This document shows, piece by piece, positions 25,220 to 37,345 of a stretch of 64,000 nt of DNA. The first letter of the stretch is position 1. Each line of letters starts with the position of its first letter. Source of the DNA: Protea cynaroides. Taxonomy: Eukaryota; Streptophyta; Magnoliopsida; Proteales; Proteaceae. Position numbers and translations under genes: made by a program. Below the pieces are notes generated by a model that had not been told where the DNA came from, did not search any database, and saw only the letters and a program-made list of their open reading frames with translations. The stretch lies in the NCBI GenBank assembly GCA_028583415.1, contig CM053266.1:44399726-44463725 (forward strand), read 5' to 3'.

Positions 25220-26368
25220 TCCTTATCCATCCCACACAAACCTGAGCTAAAATGAAAGTGATGACATAAGAACTTCTCTCTCCCGGAGCCACTAACCAAG
25301 GAAAGGGTTGGTTCAGTTGGCCGGGTAGACATGGTTCGGCATCCGGGGTTTGGCAAGTGCATGCAGTGGTTGAGCCAAGAAAAGATTGTGGGTCGACTCG
25401 GCAACATTGATGGATAACTCACCCGGTGGAACTTCCCAGCTGAACCTTTGCAAAAGCTTGCCAACAACATGATAGTCATAGCAGAACCAAGTCCAGCGCC
25501 CATACACCCACGCTTTCCTGTACTGAACGAGATAAACCGCAGCTCCGGTTCGACAAGATCCAGATTCGAACCATCCTTCACATGTCGTTCCGGTTTGAAC
25601 TTGAGCGGCTCATCCCAAACCTCAGGGTTCCGGCCCAACCCAATCCGGCTCAGCAACACATGACTTCCTTTTGGGATGAAGTAACCAGCGACAGTTGTGT
25701 CACAGTTTGACACGTGTGGGAGGTTGAAGGCAGAGAGTGGGTGAAGCCTGAAGGATTCCCTTGCACAAGCCTTGCCATAATTGAGTTTGTTGAAATCGGA
25801 TTCTTGAATCAGTCGCTCCTTTCCGACCACCCGGTCTATTTCTTCTATAGCTTTTTGGAGTATTCCGGGCTGGTTTATCATCTCTGCTAGTGTCCATTCC
25901 AATGTATTTGTTGGGTTGTCCACTGCAGCAAGGAACAATTCCTGCAACATGTTTCAATAATGGGTTCAGGGTTGTTTTACTTGACACTGGCCGGTGTCAA
26001 GGCCTATTGACACCAAATTTGAAAGAGGCTAGAGATTGGGAGCACAAAAAATATGGTATTATGAGAAACTTGTAAATAGAGGGTGGGATGATAATTTCAT
26101 AAATTCGAGAAGGGATTTGTGCAGATGTGATGTGGTGGGTAGCAAAAGCAGGCCCAGTTTGTGATGGGTTTTTGGGTTATGAGTTGAGATCTTATCTCTA
26201 CAAATGGGTCTCATTTGGCCCACTATCCCTTTACTCCATTATCACAATTCACACTCTTTTGTAAGACAACCATGTTTGGAGCATATAGGGTGGGAATTAC
26301 ACAAAAACCAATAAAAACTCATGTCATTCCTTTGTCCAGACCAACCAAATTCATCCACTCCATGCAGG

Positions 26369-26508
26369 AAAGTTAGAGCGTATTTAGTTGTATCTTTTTT
26401 TGGATTTCCTCACCATTCATATCCATGTGAGTTCTGCCCTTTAGAGGTGGTCCACACACATGGAGGGAGATGGAATCCCAGATAAGATACAAGTATATGT
26501 AGGTCTCC
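26369..26508. mobile_element. intronic foldback repeat of the CYP79 genes (copy in A)
   Basis: The ends TTAGTTGTATC and GATACAAGTATATGTAGGTC are loosely inverted. The same module is at about 31733-31906 (B), 39258-39394 (C) and 45912-46050 (D), and a stray copy at 63124-63262. It was present in the ancestral CYP79 intron before the duplications. A second small palindrome (CATCCTCCT..ATCTCCATC) follows at about 26583-26690. Confidence 0.5.
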
Positions 26509-27615
26509 CTGCTTTGCACTCTCCACCCACAAACGACTAGGGGTGAGACTTGGGAGTGAATAATAACTTTCCGGCGTGTTTCCCCTGCACTTGTATGTAA
26601 TCCTATCTCCATCCATGGATGTGGAATCCAAACTCTAGAAATGGATCCTACATCCATGATGGAGATGGGATCAGGAGGAAGATGCACTTAAGTGCAGAGG
26701 GACCGACCCAATTTATGATGAATCCCACCCAACTGGTTGCATGCATGCATGAATTAATAATAGTGTAGCTGAAAATCATACCACAGCTTGAGCTATGATC
26801 TACTCAGTCGATAACAATGGCTTCCCCTTATCATCCTTAAGCAAAATAAGAACATCAAGGAGGTCCTGAGGTTCTCTCTTCAGATCATGCCAACCCTCCT
26901 TCCCATCTCTCAATTCTTGTAATCTCTCATCAATCACAGGATCATGATACTTGTTAAAGACCCAAAGTGCCTCCTTCACTATCCTCTGATGCCCATCCAA
27001 ATCCAACCGTCTCAACCAAGGTAAGTAATCTGAAATACAGAAAGCATATAACAAAGATAACACTGTAAACACTGCATCAATATGTTCTTCTTCTTCAACA
27101 CCCGGCCTATCATCAGCCCTACCTTTCCCAAAATATCTCTTATTAAACAAAAACCTCTTTATAACATTCCCACCATATTGCCACCCTAAAACCCTAACAT
27201 CCTAAAGAGCACCACCACCAATATTATTGCTACACTGGTTATAAACATACCGAAAAAGATTATCAGCTTCTTCAATTCTCTTGTCATGGAGCCATTAGAG
27301 TCTCGTCGGACTGATAATTTCAGAAGCCATTAGTTTTCTCTTCTTCTTCCATTGCTCACCGACCGAGGGTTGAAACCCTACTGTTATGAAGCCACGACCG
27401 ACGTATTGACTAGCCATTATAATGGGTCTGAATGCAAAAACTGAATCAGGCTTCTTTAAGAACACACAAGTAAGCTTTGGGGAGGTGACAGGGATGACAA
27501 GGATGTTACCAAGTCGGATGCATGCAATGTTGGTGTTCATTCCATTCATGGGCTCATGTATCCATCTGATACTGGCTTGTTTTTGCACATTTCTGGGAGG
27601 CTACCCACAATGGGC

Positions 27616-29131
27616 TAGGGGTGCAAGTTTTACCCTGACGACCCGAACCCACCCAGGTCCGCCCTGAACCCTGGCAGGGTTAAACCTGGCCCGAGCCCTA
27701 ACAGGATTGGGTTAGGGCTTAATTTTGTATGAACCCTGGCAGGGTTGGGCTGGGTTAGGGTTGACCCCCTGGGTTGAGCCCGGCGCGGCCCGGCCCGACC
27801 TTGTATATATATATATATATATATATATATACTGAATCCTAAAGCTAAATCTAATCGTCTAATCAACTTGAGAGTCTCAAGAAGACAAGAACCCTAACGG
27901 CGCCTCTCAATCTCTCTTTGTGAAGTATGAAACTAACTGACATTCTTCTCTCAATCTCTCTCTCTGAAACCAAACCCTAACGGCGCCTCCCAGGCTGAGA
28001 GTCGGCAATGCCTCCTAGACTCTCAGTCCCTCAATCTCTCTGATTCTCTCGACTCTCGACTCTCGCCTCTATCTCATGACTTTCATCGCACCAGAGTCCT
28101 TGTTCCCCTTCTTCATCTCTTGAAAGTTGAAACCAAGCTTCAACGGGTGTGTTCTTGAGAAGACACGACAATCGTCTCTCAATCTGAGTTATTTCTTCTG
28201 CTATTTATTGATTTTTATTCAAGTTTTTTATTTTAATTCCAATCATTCAAAACTGAGCTCAATGGATTGGAGTTCTTTCTCTCAAAAGATGTAATTTTGG
28301 TTATATATCTTCTTCCTCTTCTTCTGGTTCTTCTCAGATTAACAATTTCTGATGATTGAATTTTTGTTTGAATTCCAAATTGGCATTTTTCCCCTTTCAA
28401 AATGATATGAAAGATTTATGAGCAGTCCCTGATTGGACCAGTTGTTTTATCAGTAGTATTCGGAATTCAGAATAGGAGTTGTTTGAAATCTCTCTTGTTT
28501 ACCCGATTTTATTGTGAAGATTCATTCTTTGTTTTTCTTTCTGGCAATAATGGTACAAATTTTATTTTTTTATTGCGGGTTTTGTTTCTCAGTCAAGAAG
28601 CATAAATTGGTTTATACAAGAAGGGGGAAAAAACACACACACACACACAAAAAGTGGAACTAAGAGTTTCCATGGGCTTTCATTTTGGTTTTATTTCTAT
28701 TGACATGAAACTGAATGAAGGATGAACCATTTGTCTTCATTCCCACATGCTTAATATTCAGTAAGAGTGATAGGGGTTTTATCTAAATGTCTTATTTGGC
28801 CATGTTTTAGTTCATTTTACCCTTTTGAATTTGTAATGTTCATTCTTTACTATAAAAAAGAAAAACTGAGCTAAGAGTTGCCCAAATCTCCAGTCCAACT
28901 CAATATCAGGGTCAATCCGACCCTGAATCAGGGTTAACCTAGCCCAACCCGGCCCTGCTAGGGTCAATCAGGGCAGGTCAGGGTTAGGCCCAACCCTGTC
29001 AGGGTTAGGGTTAGGGTTGTACATTTTCTGACCCTGACAGGGTTGGACAGGGTTAGAGTTAAATTTAAATAATTAAGGTTGGGGTTAGGGTTTTTAAAAA
29101 CCAGGCCCAACCCGGCCTTGTTGCAGCCCTA
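27616..29131. mobile_element. hAT-like non-autonomous element in exon 1 of CYP79 copy A
   Basis: The termini TAGGGGTGCAA and TTGCAGCCCTA form imperfect inverted repeats. They are flanked by a perfect 8-bp duplication CAATGGGC (27608-27615 and 29132-29139), the hAT hallmark. Copies B, C and D have the uninterrupted site. Subterminal regions are dense in AACCCTGGC/CAGGGTTAGGG words. The interior has a (TA)n tract (27804-27831) and a 5'-leader-like stretch in which AACCCTAACGGCGCCTC occurs twice (near 27890 and 27974), possibly a captured host fragment. No transposase frame is seen. Confidence 0.85.
27804..27831. repeat. (TA)n microsatellite inside the hAT element
   Basis: About 28 bp of TA repeats between the left subterminal repeats and the interior of the element. 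Confidence 0.9.
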
Positions 29132-29439
29132 CAATGGGCCCTGGGAATGGGCTCGGTGGGAGATGGGTAGGGTTCAACTTCGGAAATTTGTAGGTGCGAA
29201 AGAAGAAAAAGGAGGGTAAGATTATCATGAGTGAAAGCCAAGCCCAAGCCCAATCAGAGGTATCAATCATTGGGAGGTCGAAGAAGGTGGAGAATATGTT
29301 CTTCATGGATGAGAGAAGGAGTAGTAGATGTTGATGGTAGCCATTCATGGTGGGAGGTTGAAGGTAATTTAATGGCGGACTGTTGATGTTGTTAAGTATA
29401 TATATAAGAGAAGGAAGAAGTTTCTTTGAAGCCAATTTG

Positions 29440-30817
29440 GTGGGTTATTAACTCTTCAAAATTTAAACCGTCTGACAAAGATCTATGAAGATCGATTAGG
29501 TGCATGTATGTGAAGAGTGTACGTTCCCAAGCTAACACATGTTTTATCAAACTCTTAAAGTTTCATTCCTTACCTAATTTATTCATGTGTTACTAATAAC
29601 TACAGGTTACTTATTTATACTTCTAAGCTAACATGTGTACAACTCTGATACCATATGAAAATTAGAGAATATTGGCAGTAAATTCATTTGGATATGAGTT
29701 TGTATTTATATAGATCTCAGCAAGCATGGTTACATTAGGATTGCTAACTTAAAAGGATGAGGTTAACAAAAATGGTAGCTAACTCATAGTTAATTAAAAT
29801 GGGAATGGAAAAAAAAAAGAAAAAAAAAAGAAACTGAATGGAACAAATTTTTAAAAGAACAAAACAAGAATGATATAGTAACAAAGGGTCAAACATTCTA
29901 ACAAAAAAAAAAACAAAAAAAAAACGGACCGTACAAGTTTTAAATGGATGAGATATAATACAGTAAGGCGAAAAAAAGAGCAATATACTCCCATAAATTG
30001 AAGAATTATACATAAATCAATGGAAACACATGACATTTATGATGTGTTCAGTCATAAACTGGTGAGAATTCTCATCATCAGTTACAACTCCTTTATTTGC
30101 TTGCACGATCTTAGGGGAGCGATGTTGAGAGTTGTTCCTTTTAGTTCAGTTGATATATCTTGCTGATGTGGCAGATGGTTACAGCTCAAATCATGGCAGG
30201 ATTTGGATGATATTAGGATCGGTATAATCTCTTTGCATGATTTTAGGAGCGGTATTATCCTTAACACACATTGATTACATGTGAAAAACAATAAGAGTAT
30301 TAAATGATGTAATAAAATTTTAACGACACTTAGATTATACCATCGTGTATAATATTGTTTACTATGGTGTATTAAAGCTATTGGAAATTTTTTATTCCCC
30401 TTTTTTTACTATTATTTGAACTCATGATTTCTTAATTTTGAAGTGTTGGTCTTTGCCGACTAAGCTAACCTTTTGGGATTATATTGTATGAGTTCACCAT
30501 TTACGATGGTACAATATTTCTGTTGCTAAAGGTTCTTTTGACGTCGGGTAAATGCATCCGTGGCAGGAATACCGTTGTAAAAAAACAAAAAAAAAAGAAG
30601 AAAATTGGTTGTGATTCCACCCTTGCCCTTCTATAAACCTAATCTAAAGTTACTGAAATCAATCTTATGGAATCCTTTTATTTTCATAACTTACTCTCAT
30701 TCCCTTTGCATGAAACATTAAAAAAGAAATTCTAAAATCTTTCCATAACCCCACACACAATATTGACATGAGAACTTCTTCTCTCTCCCTCAACCACTAA
30801 CCAAGGAAAGGGTTGGT
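29440..30817. other. intergenic spacer between CYP79 copies A and B
   Basis: Collinear with 43410-45039 between copies C and D (shared TTCAGTCATAAAC, GGTTACATTAGGATTGCT and ATGGTAGCTAACTCA). It holds A-rich tracts around 29810-29930 and a tRNA-like SINE fragment on the minus strand (about 30418-30470). No gene is supported. Confidence 0.7.
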
Positions 30818-31543
30818 TCAGTTGGCCGGGTAGACATGGTTCGGCAACCGGGGTTTGGCAAGTGCACGCAGAGGTTGAGCCAAGAAAAGATTATCAGCTG
30901 ACTCGGCAGTTTGGTTGATGGATGACTCAACCGGTGGAACTTCCCAGCTGAACCCTTGCAAAAGCCTAGCCAACAACATTATAGTCATAGCAGAACCAAG
31001 TCCAACGCCCATGCACCCAAGCTTTCCTGTACTGAACGAGATAAACCGTAGCTCTGATTCGACCGGATCCACATCCAAACCATCCTTCAAATGTCGTTCT
31101 TGTTTGAACTTGAGTGGCTCATCCCAAACCTTATGGTTCCGGCCCAACCCAATCCGGCTCAGCAACACTTAGCTTCCTTTTGGGATGAAGTAACCAGCGA
31201 TGGTTGTGTCATTGTTTGACACGTGTGGGAGGTTGAAGGCGGAGAGTGAATGAAGCCTGGAGGATTCCCACAAGCCTTGACGTAATTAAGTTTGTGGAAA
31301 TCGAATTCTTGAACCAGCCTCTCTTTTCAGACCACCCGGTCTATTTCTTCTATAGCTTTTTGGAGGATTTCGGGTTGGTTTATCATCTCTGGTATAGTGT
31401 CCACTCCAACGTATTTGCTGGGTTGTCTACTGCAGCAAGGAACAATTCCTGCAACACGTTTCAATAATGGGTTTAGGGTCGTTCTACTGGACACCCGCCA
31501 GTGTCCAAATCCATTGACAATGATTCCAAAAGATGTAGGGATT

Positions 31544-31544
31544 G

Positions 31545-31577
<33 letters not shown>
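31544..31577. repeat. poly(T) tract in intron of CYP79 copy B
   Basis: About 34 T in a row within the intron of copy B, replacing sequence present in copies A, C and D. It may be a minus-strand retroposon tail or slippage. Confidence 0.85.
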
Positions 31578-31578
<1 letters not shown>

Positions 31579-31831
31579 GGGGGTTATAAAAAATAAGGTA
31601 TTATGGAAAACTCATAAATAAGGGGTAGGATGGTACTTTCATAAAAGAAAAGAATTTTTTTCCCATTACACCAGATACCGTGTGAACCAGAAAAACCATC
31701 CAAACAAGTACTTGTTTGATGGTTGAGAATAGTTCACCTGTGCTTATATCTTTCTTGGGATTTAATCGCGGTAATTATTCAATAAATCCCACACTTAAGA
31801 GGTGAGTCCCACACCACATTGACACTGATAG

Positions 31832-31833
<2 letters not shown>

Positions 31834-31883
<50 letters not shown>
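31834..31883. repeat. (GA)n microsatellite in intron of CYP79 copy B
   Basis: Roughly 50 bp of GA repeats inside the intronic foldback module of copy B. It is not expanded in copies A and C. Confidence 0.95.
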
Positions 31884-31886
<3 letters not shown>

Positions 31887-33222
31887 ACAAGTACTTGCAG
31901 GTCTCGGCTGCTTTGCACACACTCTCTCAATTAAATAAACCCCCCAAACTGGGGTGGGAGTGACTAGTAACTTTCAAGCATCTCCCTTGCATTTAATGTG
32001 ATCCTATTTCCATCTATGGATATAGAACCCGTAATCTAGAGACCGATCCAACACCCATGATGGAGATGGGATCACGAGGAGGATGCACTTAAGTGCAGAG
32101 GAGCGGACCCCATATATATATTCTCTACAAACAAATAAGACTTAAATACATTATAGATCCCACCCTCCCATTCATCCATGTATTAATAGTAATGTAGTTG
32201 AAAATCATACCACAGCTTGAGCTCTGATCTCCTTAGTAGATAACAATGGCTTCCCTTTATCATCCTTAAGCAAAATAAAAACATCAAAGAGATCCTGAGG
32301 TTCTCTCTTCAGATGATCATCACGCCAACCCTCCTTCCCATCTCTCAATTCTTGTAATCTCTCATCAATCACAGGATCATGATACTTGTTAAAAACTCCA
32401 AGAGCTTCCTTCACTATCCTCTGATGCCCATCCAAATCCAACCATCTCAACCAAGGTAAGTAATCTGAAATACAAAAAGCAAATAACAAAGATAACCCCC
32501 TAAACACTGCATCAATATGTTTTTTTTCTTCAACACCCCGCCCACCATCAGCCCTACCTTTCCCAAAATACCTCTTATTAAACAAAAACCTCTTTATAAC
32601 ATTCCCAACATATTGCCACCCTAAAACCCTAACATCCAAAACAGCACCACCACCAATATTGTTGCTACACTTGTTATAAATATATCGAACAAGGTTATCA
32701 GCTTCTTCAATTCTCTTGTCATGGAGCCACCGGAGTCTCGCCAGACTGATAGTTTGAGAAGCCATTAGTTTTCTCATCTTCCTCCATTGCTCGTTGACTC
32801 AGGGTTGAAACCCTACTGTTAAGAAGCCGCGACTGAGGGATTGACTAGCCATTGTAATGGGTCTAAATGCAAAAACTGAATAATGCTTCCTCAAGAACTC
32901 ACAAGCAAGCTTTGGGCATGCGACAGGGATGACATGGATGTTACCAAGACGGATGCATGCAATGTTGGTGTTCATTCCTTTCATGAGTTCACGTATACAC
33001 TGGCTTGTTTCTGCACAATTCTGGGAGGCTACCCACAATGGGCCATGGTATGGGCCTGGTGGGAGGTGATCAAGGTTGGACTTCGAAAATTTGTTGGTGA
33101 GGAAGAATAAGATGGAGGATAAGATTGTTATGAGTGCAAGCCAAGCCAAGCCCAAGCCCAAGCCCAATCAGAGGTAGCAATCATTGGGAAGTTGAAGAAG
33201 GAGGAGATGATGTTCTTCAAGG

Positions 33223-34996
33223 ATGAGAGAAGGAGTAATAGATGTTGAAGGTAGCAATTCATGGGAGGTTGATGAAGGAGGAGAAATAGATGTTGGAGCT
33301 ATTTTAATGGTGGATTTTTGATGTTTTTATGGGGTAAGATTGAGTATATTCTGTTCTTTCCCAAATCCTGCAGTAACAGGAGCCTTGTGCATTGAGATGT
33401 CCTTTTTTATTCTTGATATTATTAAGGATATTTAAGAAAAGAAAGAAGTTCCTTGGAAGCCAATTTGATGGCTTATTAATTCCTCAAAATTTAACCCAAA
33501 GTCCACAAAGATGTACGAAGATCCATTGGGTGTATGTATGTGAAGAGCAACTTACGTTGCTAAGCTAACATGTGTTCAACTCAGATACCCTATGAAAATT
33601 ATAGAATATCGGCTGTATTATTAGATGTGGTTGAATGCGAGATCAAATGATCAGCTGTTTGAATTGGATTATAGAGCTGTATTTCCAATTCAAATTATAT
33701 GTAGATGTCAACCCCTCCACAACCAAGGTTTCAAATCTAGGTACTCCACTGTTACCATAATTTCTAAAAATGACTTAATCTCAATTGAATCAATGTATGG
33801 ATCCAATGGGAAGTGATTAGCACGGCCAATATGTATTAAAATAATATTGAAATAGAAAGGGATTATGAATTGACCGATTATGCTACCAATTCCTTGAACC
33901 ATGTGCACAACGCAGGGAGGCTGCCCACAATAGGCCATGGAAATGGGGCTGGTGAGAGATGAGGAGGGTCATGGTAGTCAAACTTTGGGAAATAAGATAA
34001 AGTGAAATAAAATTTTCAAAGTGAAGTAAAAATGGAATGATAAAATAGAAAAGACACTTTGGAATGGATTTTTTTTTTTTATGATAGATAGATCCTAATT
34101 AGGGAGAATTGAACTCATGACCTCTTTGAAGTGTTGGTCTTTAACAAATGAACAATCCCTTTGGGGTTAGTTTGGGTTTAATTAGTTGGATGTTAATGAT
34201 TTGATTTAGATTGATGGATTTAAAAGAACTAGGGACAGACTTAAGATGACTCTAGGGGAGGTAGTGATCAAAGACATGCATAGCTTAGCCTTGTTTCAAG
34301 TATGATGTTACGATATCGAGTAGTGCAAGCTCGATATCACTGGTAGCACTAGCTCTACCAGCGATATCCTTTATGTCTCTTGGTTAGTTCCTTATATTGG
34401 TTTATTTTGTTTCCTTAAGGTTTTATATTTGTTTCCTTGTTTAGCTCTTTTATTTTTAGAACTTCTTTATAATGGTAGTATTCTACATCTATAAATAAAA
34501 ACTAAAGGAGAGAATGGGACATATTTTTCGATTACAATATGCTGCTGTAATTGAAACCACTTCTCCTCCTCCTTCTTCTCTCAATTTCTGGTTTGCAAGT
34601 TCTCTTTTCTTTTCTCTGTGCATGTTATTGTTACATATGACATCGAACACAGTTGATCCGAGGACAAGAATCTATGTAACCGGCCTCATTTTGTTGTTGT
34701 TGTTGTTGTTGTTAGAAGACTTTGTCCAATTTCCTTCATTTACACTTATTTCACTTCTAATTGAAATGCATTTACAGAAATAAAATAGAAAAACTTTTTA
34801 TCGCACATCAAGGAGACATTCCTTCTCTTACAAAAAAAGAGAGAGAAAGATATAGATATAACTATTGGCAAGGGGTGGGAGGGATAAATTGGCGACCACC
34901 CTAAAAATCACCAAGAGAAGAAGAAAAGAATTCAAAAGAGATTTGATCACCGATGCGGATATTGCAGGTTGACCGAGAATCCATGGTATATATGTT
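33223..34996. other. downstream flank of the CYP79 pair in block 1
   Basis: 33600-34200 is collinear with about 48290-49160 in block 2 (shared GTATGGATCCAATGGGAAGTG and GAACCATGTGCACAAC). It includes an inverted tRNA-like module (about 34105-34170; counterpart near 49105-49165). From about 34230 the sequence differs from block 2; it contains GATATC-rich palindromic DNA (34310-34370) and a GTT repeat (34692-34713). No gene is supported. Confidence 0.6.
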
Positions 34997-36242
34997 AAAG
35001 ATAAGATTACCACCTGTTTGAATTTGAATAATTCAAATGTGGTTTGCCTACTCAGCACGTTTAAATCTCTCTATTATCTCTTCCCTAGATTAGGAAGTTG
35101 TTAAGGATAAGATAACCATTGTTTGAATTTGAATGTTCAAAATAATTCAAACGTGGTTTTCTTAATCAGCAAATTTAAATGAATCCTACTTGTAATCTAG
35201 ATTTCAAATATAAATATGTATTAGAATCGTCTACCAAAAGACAAGGTAGAACGATCCAAAACAAACTCTGCATTAAGTTTTTCTTTTTCACATGGTATCA
35301 AAAGTCTAGTTGATCATCTAATCTATCTACACAAAGTCTTCCTTCTCCACCACTTCCGCCTCCACTCCCTCTATTCCCACAACCGGTAGCATCCTCTCTC
35401 CGTCTACTTTCCACCATAATTTAACCATTAAACTAGCTGCCGATAACTTCTTATGGAAAACTTAGGCCCCGTTTGATAACACTCTAGCTCCTTACTTCTT
35501 AGTTCCGGAGCTAATCCAGAATAGAATGACGATTGATAAACACGGTTCAAGTTTTGACTCCCATGGAGTGAACCGCTCTAAAAATGTCTATGGGAGCTAA
35601 AAAACTGGAGCTAAAAAAACTTACTTCTCTTGCTCCGGAACTATTACCACTACTGACTACCATCACCACCACCACTGGCACTACCATCACCACCACCACC
35701 CACCACCTACGCCACCACTACCAACCTCCACTGCCGCCGCCCACCGCCACCACCACCACCCATCCCCACCGCCACCATCACCACCACCACTACCACCCCC
35801 CCCCCCAACCGCCACCAACACCACCACCACCAAACAACATTCTGGAAGCATAATCTTTTGATTTTGGAGTAGTGTTATCAAACACTATTCTACTCCAAAA
35901 ATCCTGACTCTGGAGAAGAAGTGGAAAACGACTTTGGACCAAAAGTAGCTCCATGAGAGCTGGAGTGTTATCAAACGGGGTCTTAGCTTCTCCCCTTGCT
36001 GCGTAGCCAAGAACTACTTGGTCACATTGATGGTTCCATTGTCGATTCCCTATTATCTCTCCCTATTCCATTCAAACGTGGTTTTCTTAATCAGCAAATT
36101 TGAATCTCCCTATAATCTCTCCCCTACGGTTTCAAAGAATCCTACTTGTAATCTACATTTTAGATATAAATATATATTAGAATCGTCTACCCAAAGACGA
36201 GGTAGAACGATCCAAAACAAACCATGTATTAAGTTTTTTACA
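34997..36242 (+). mobile_element. internally deleted Copia-type LTR remnant
   Basis: A 5' LTR-like stretch (about 35099-35293, with a partial extra copy at 34997-35097) ends in CACA and is followed at once by TGGTATCAAAAG, the Copia primer-binding site for initiator Met tRNA. Downstream a gag-like fragment reads LTIKLAADNFLWKT before it is broken by a MITE at 35465, then resumes with an ELLGHIDGS-type segment. A 5'-truncated 3' LTR (about 36068-36242) shares CAAACGTGGTTTTCTTAATC and GGTAGAACGATCCAAAACAA with the 5' LTR. No pol is left. Confidence 0.65.
35465..35982. mobile_element. Harbinger/Tourist-like MITE with internal CCA minisatellite
   Basis: The inverted termini are GGCCCCGTTTGATAACACTC and its near-perfect complement. 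A 3-bp TTA target duplication flanks the element (35462-35464 and 35983-35985), as expected for PIF/Harbinger MITEs. Between subterminal GGAGCTA/TAGCTCC words lies a CCA/CCG array (about 35640-35835). It sits inside the Copia gag fragment, so it inserted after that element. Confidence 0.8.
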
Positions 36243-36550
36243 CGTTGTATGTAATGGTTCAGGCGACGCAAAGAGATAAGATGAGAATAATGAGGGATTA
36301 GACTATAGATAAGCCCATGGTTTCAAAAAAGAATCCTGAACAAGGACTGTAACAGAGTAGAGCTTTGATGGGGTTTCGTTTGGGTCCGATGATGCCTTGT
36401 CGGAGGGTGGGGAAGAAGAAAAGAGAAAAGGTGAGTGGAAGCGGGCTAAGAAATGGTGTGAATGGGCGTTCACGATCTTCTTCGATTCCGCTCAGACTCC
36501 ACAGAAATCAATTGAAGTAAATGTTGCCATGGCGAAATAGCTTGCAGAGG

Positions 36551-37340
36551 TGTTGGGTTTTTTAGATTTTTTAAAAAACAAAATCAATTAAAAATTTCAA
36601 AATTTTGACTCTCTTTTCTGATTTTGGTTTTGGAGAGAAATTTTCCCACTTGTATTTTTTGGTTGGCATTGCTTGTAGGACTTTTTTTAGTCCCATATTG
36701 CTTGGAGAGGTAAAATTGAGGAGATATATATATATATATTGTGTGACCTATAACATCTTGAGCCCTTAAAATGAAAGGATGCCTCTAGAGGAAAGGGTTT
36801 GGGGGGTCCGGGGTTCTTTTCACACACGCGAGCTGAGTCGAGCCGAGCCGTGCGGGTCTATTTTTTTTTAAGGGTATGTCTCTACGTATTTGAATACGTA
36901 GAGACATGACGTATTTGAATGGATACGTTCGTACATATACAGTATAAGGTTACAACAAGTTTACCCGTATACAACTCTATCTCTTTCTCTCTCTCCTCCA
37001 GCCTTATTCTGTTTTTATAGTTATCAAAATCGATATGTTTCTCTTTGAGTGTTGATTGTAGCCGTTGGGATTCTGACGAAGACCACTTGTTGAAGTGCAA
37101 CCTAAGTGGAAGAAGCTTCAACTTCGGGGTTGTTTTATCCTGGGGATTAATGTCACGGGAACTCTTTGCACATAAGGGGTGAATAAATCTTAAGGATAGT
37201 GACCGGTGGCACGACTCAACCTATCTATATTGTTAATCTTAGTTCATAAATTCTGTAAGTAATCTGCCTTAATTGTTATCAATATTTATTTTTATAACTT
37301 TGTAAGTCTTAAACTTACTCCGTAATATATTATTCCTACA
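36551..37340. mobile_element. solo LTR (790 bp)
   Basis: Begins TGTTGGG and ends CCTACA (TG..CA) and is flanked by the perfect 5-bp duplication AGAGG (36546-36550 and 37341-37345). The interior has TTTTAGTCCCATATTGCTTG, common in plant LTRs, a TA tract near 36725 and a T run near 36860. No internal domain or second LTR is present, consistent with LTR-LTR recombination. Superfamily undetermined. Confidence 0.8.
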
Positions 37341-37345
37341 AGAGG

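Larger units (their letters stand above)
19523..25312. other. repeat-rich intergenic region
   Basis: No protein-coding gene can be supported. The stretch holds a foldback element (20860-21103), a poly(A)/AAAG tract (21687-21748), a CCA-repeat element (about 21798-22768), a second foldback (23007-23221), an LTR-like remnant (about 23560-24540), a tRNA-like SINE fragment (about 24850-24915) and the 3' flank of CYP79 copy A. The frames rich in His/Pro/Thr or Gly/Val/Trp are translations of the CCA repeat. Confidence 0.7.
25313..29306 (-). pseudogene. CYP79 copy A, pseudogene (hAT insertion, frameshifts, stops)
   Basis: Two-exon structure as in copy D. Exon 1 starts at the ATG at 29306, is split by the element at 27616-29131 and resumes at 27615 down to the donor at 26782. 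Exon 2 runs 25941-25313. CYP79 signatures are still readable: DNPTNTLEW, the ExxR motif RESFR, FKPERH and the haem site FSTGKRGC. Lesions relative to copy D: single-base deletions near 27566 and 25456, and in-frame stops at 27295-27297, 27202-27204 and 26800-26802. The gene cannot make a P450. The 3' part of exon 2, below about 25874, lies outside the duplicated block, which is why A keeps an entire exon 2 while its duplicate C does not. Confidence 0.9.
30818..33222 (-). pseudogene. CYP79 copy B, pseudogene (start lost, stops, frameshifts)
   Basis: Exon 1 runs from about 33222 to the donor at 32211 and exon 2 from 31448 to 30818. The codon matching the ATG of copy D reads TTG here. Exon 1 has small deletions near 33049 and 32996 that put the segment after PPGP out of frame, and a Trp-to-stop change at 32799-32801. 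Exon 2 has a 2-base gain near 31392, a 4-base loss near 31271 and a stop at 31169-31171. The haem motif reads FSTGKLGC, having lost the conserved Arg. Long stretches between lesions (for example 32205-32777) remain near-identical to copy D, so inactivation looks recent. Confidence 0.9.

Noticed and set aside
28985..29025. TTAGGG-type words suggesting an interstitial telomere repeat
   Set aside because: They are part of the irregular CAGGGTTAGGG subterminal repeats of the hAT element, not the plant TTTAGGG array.
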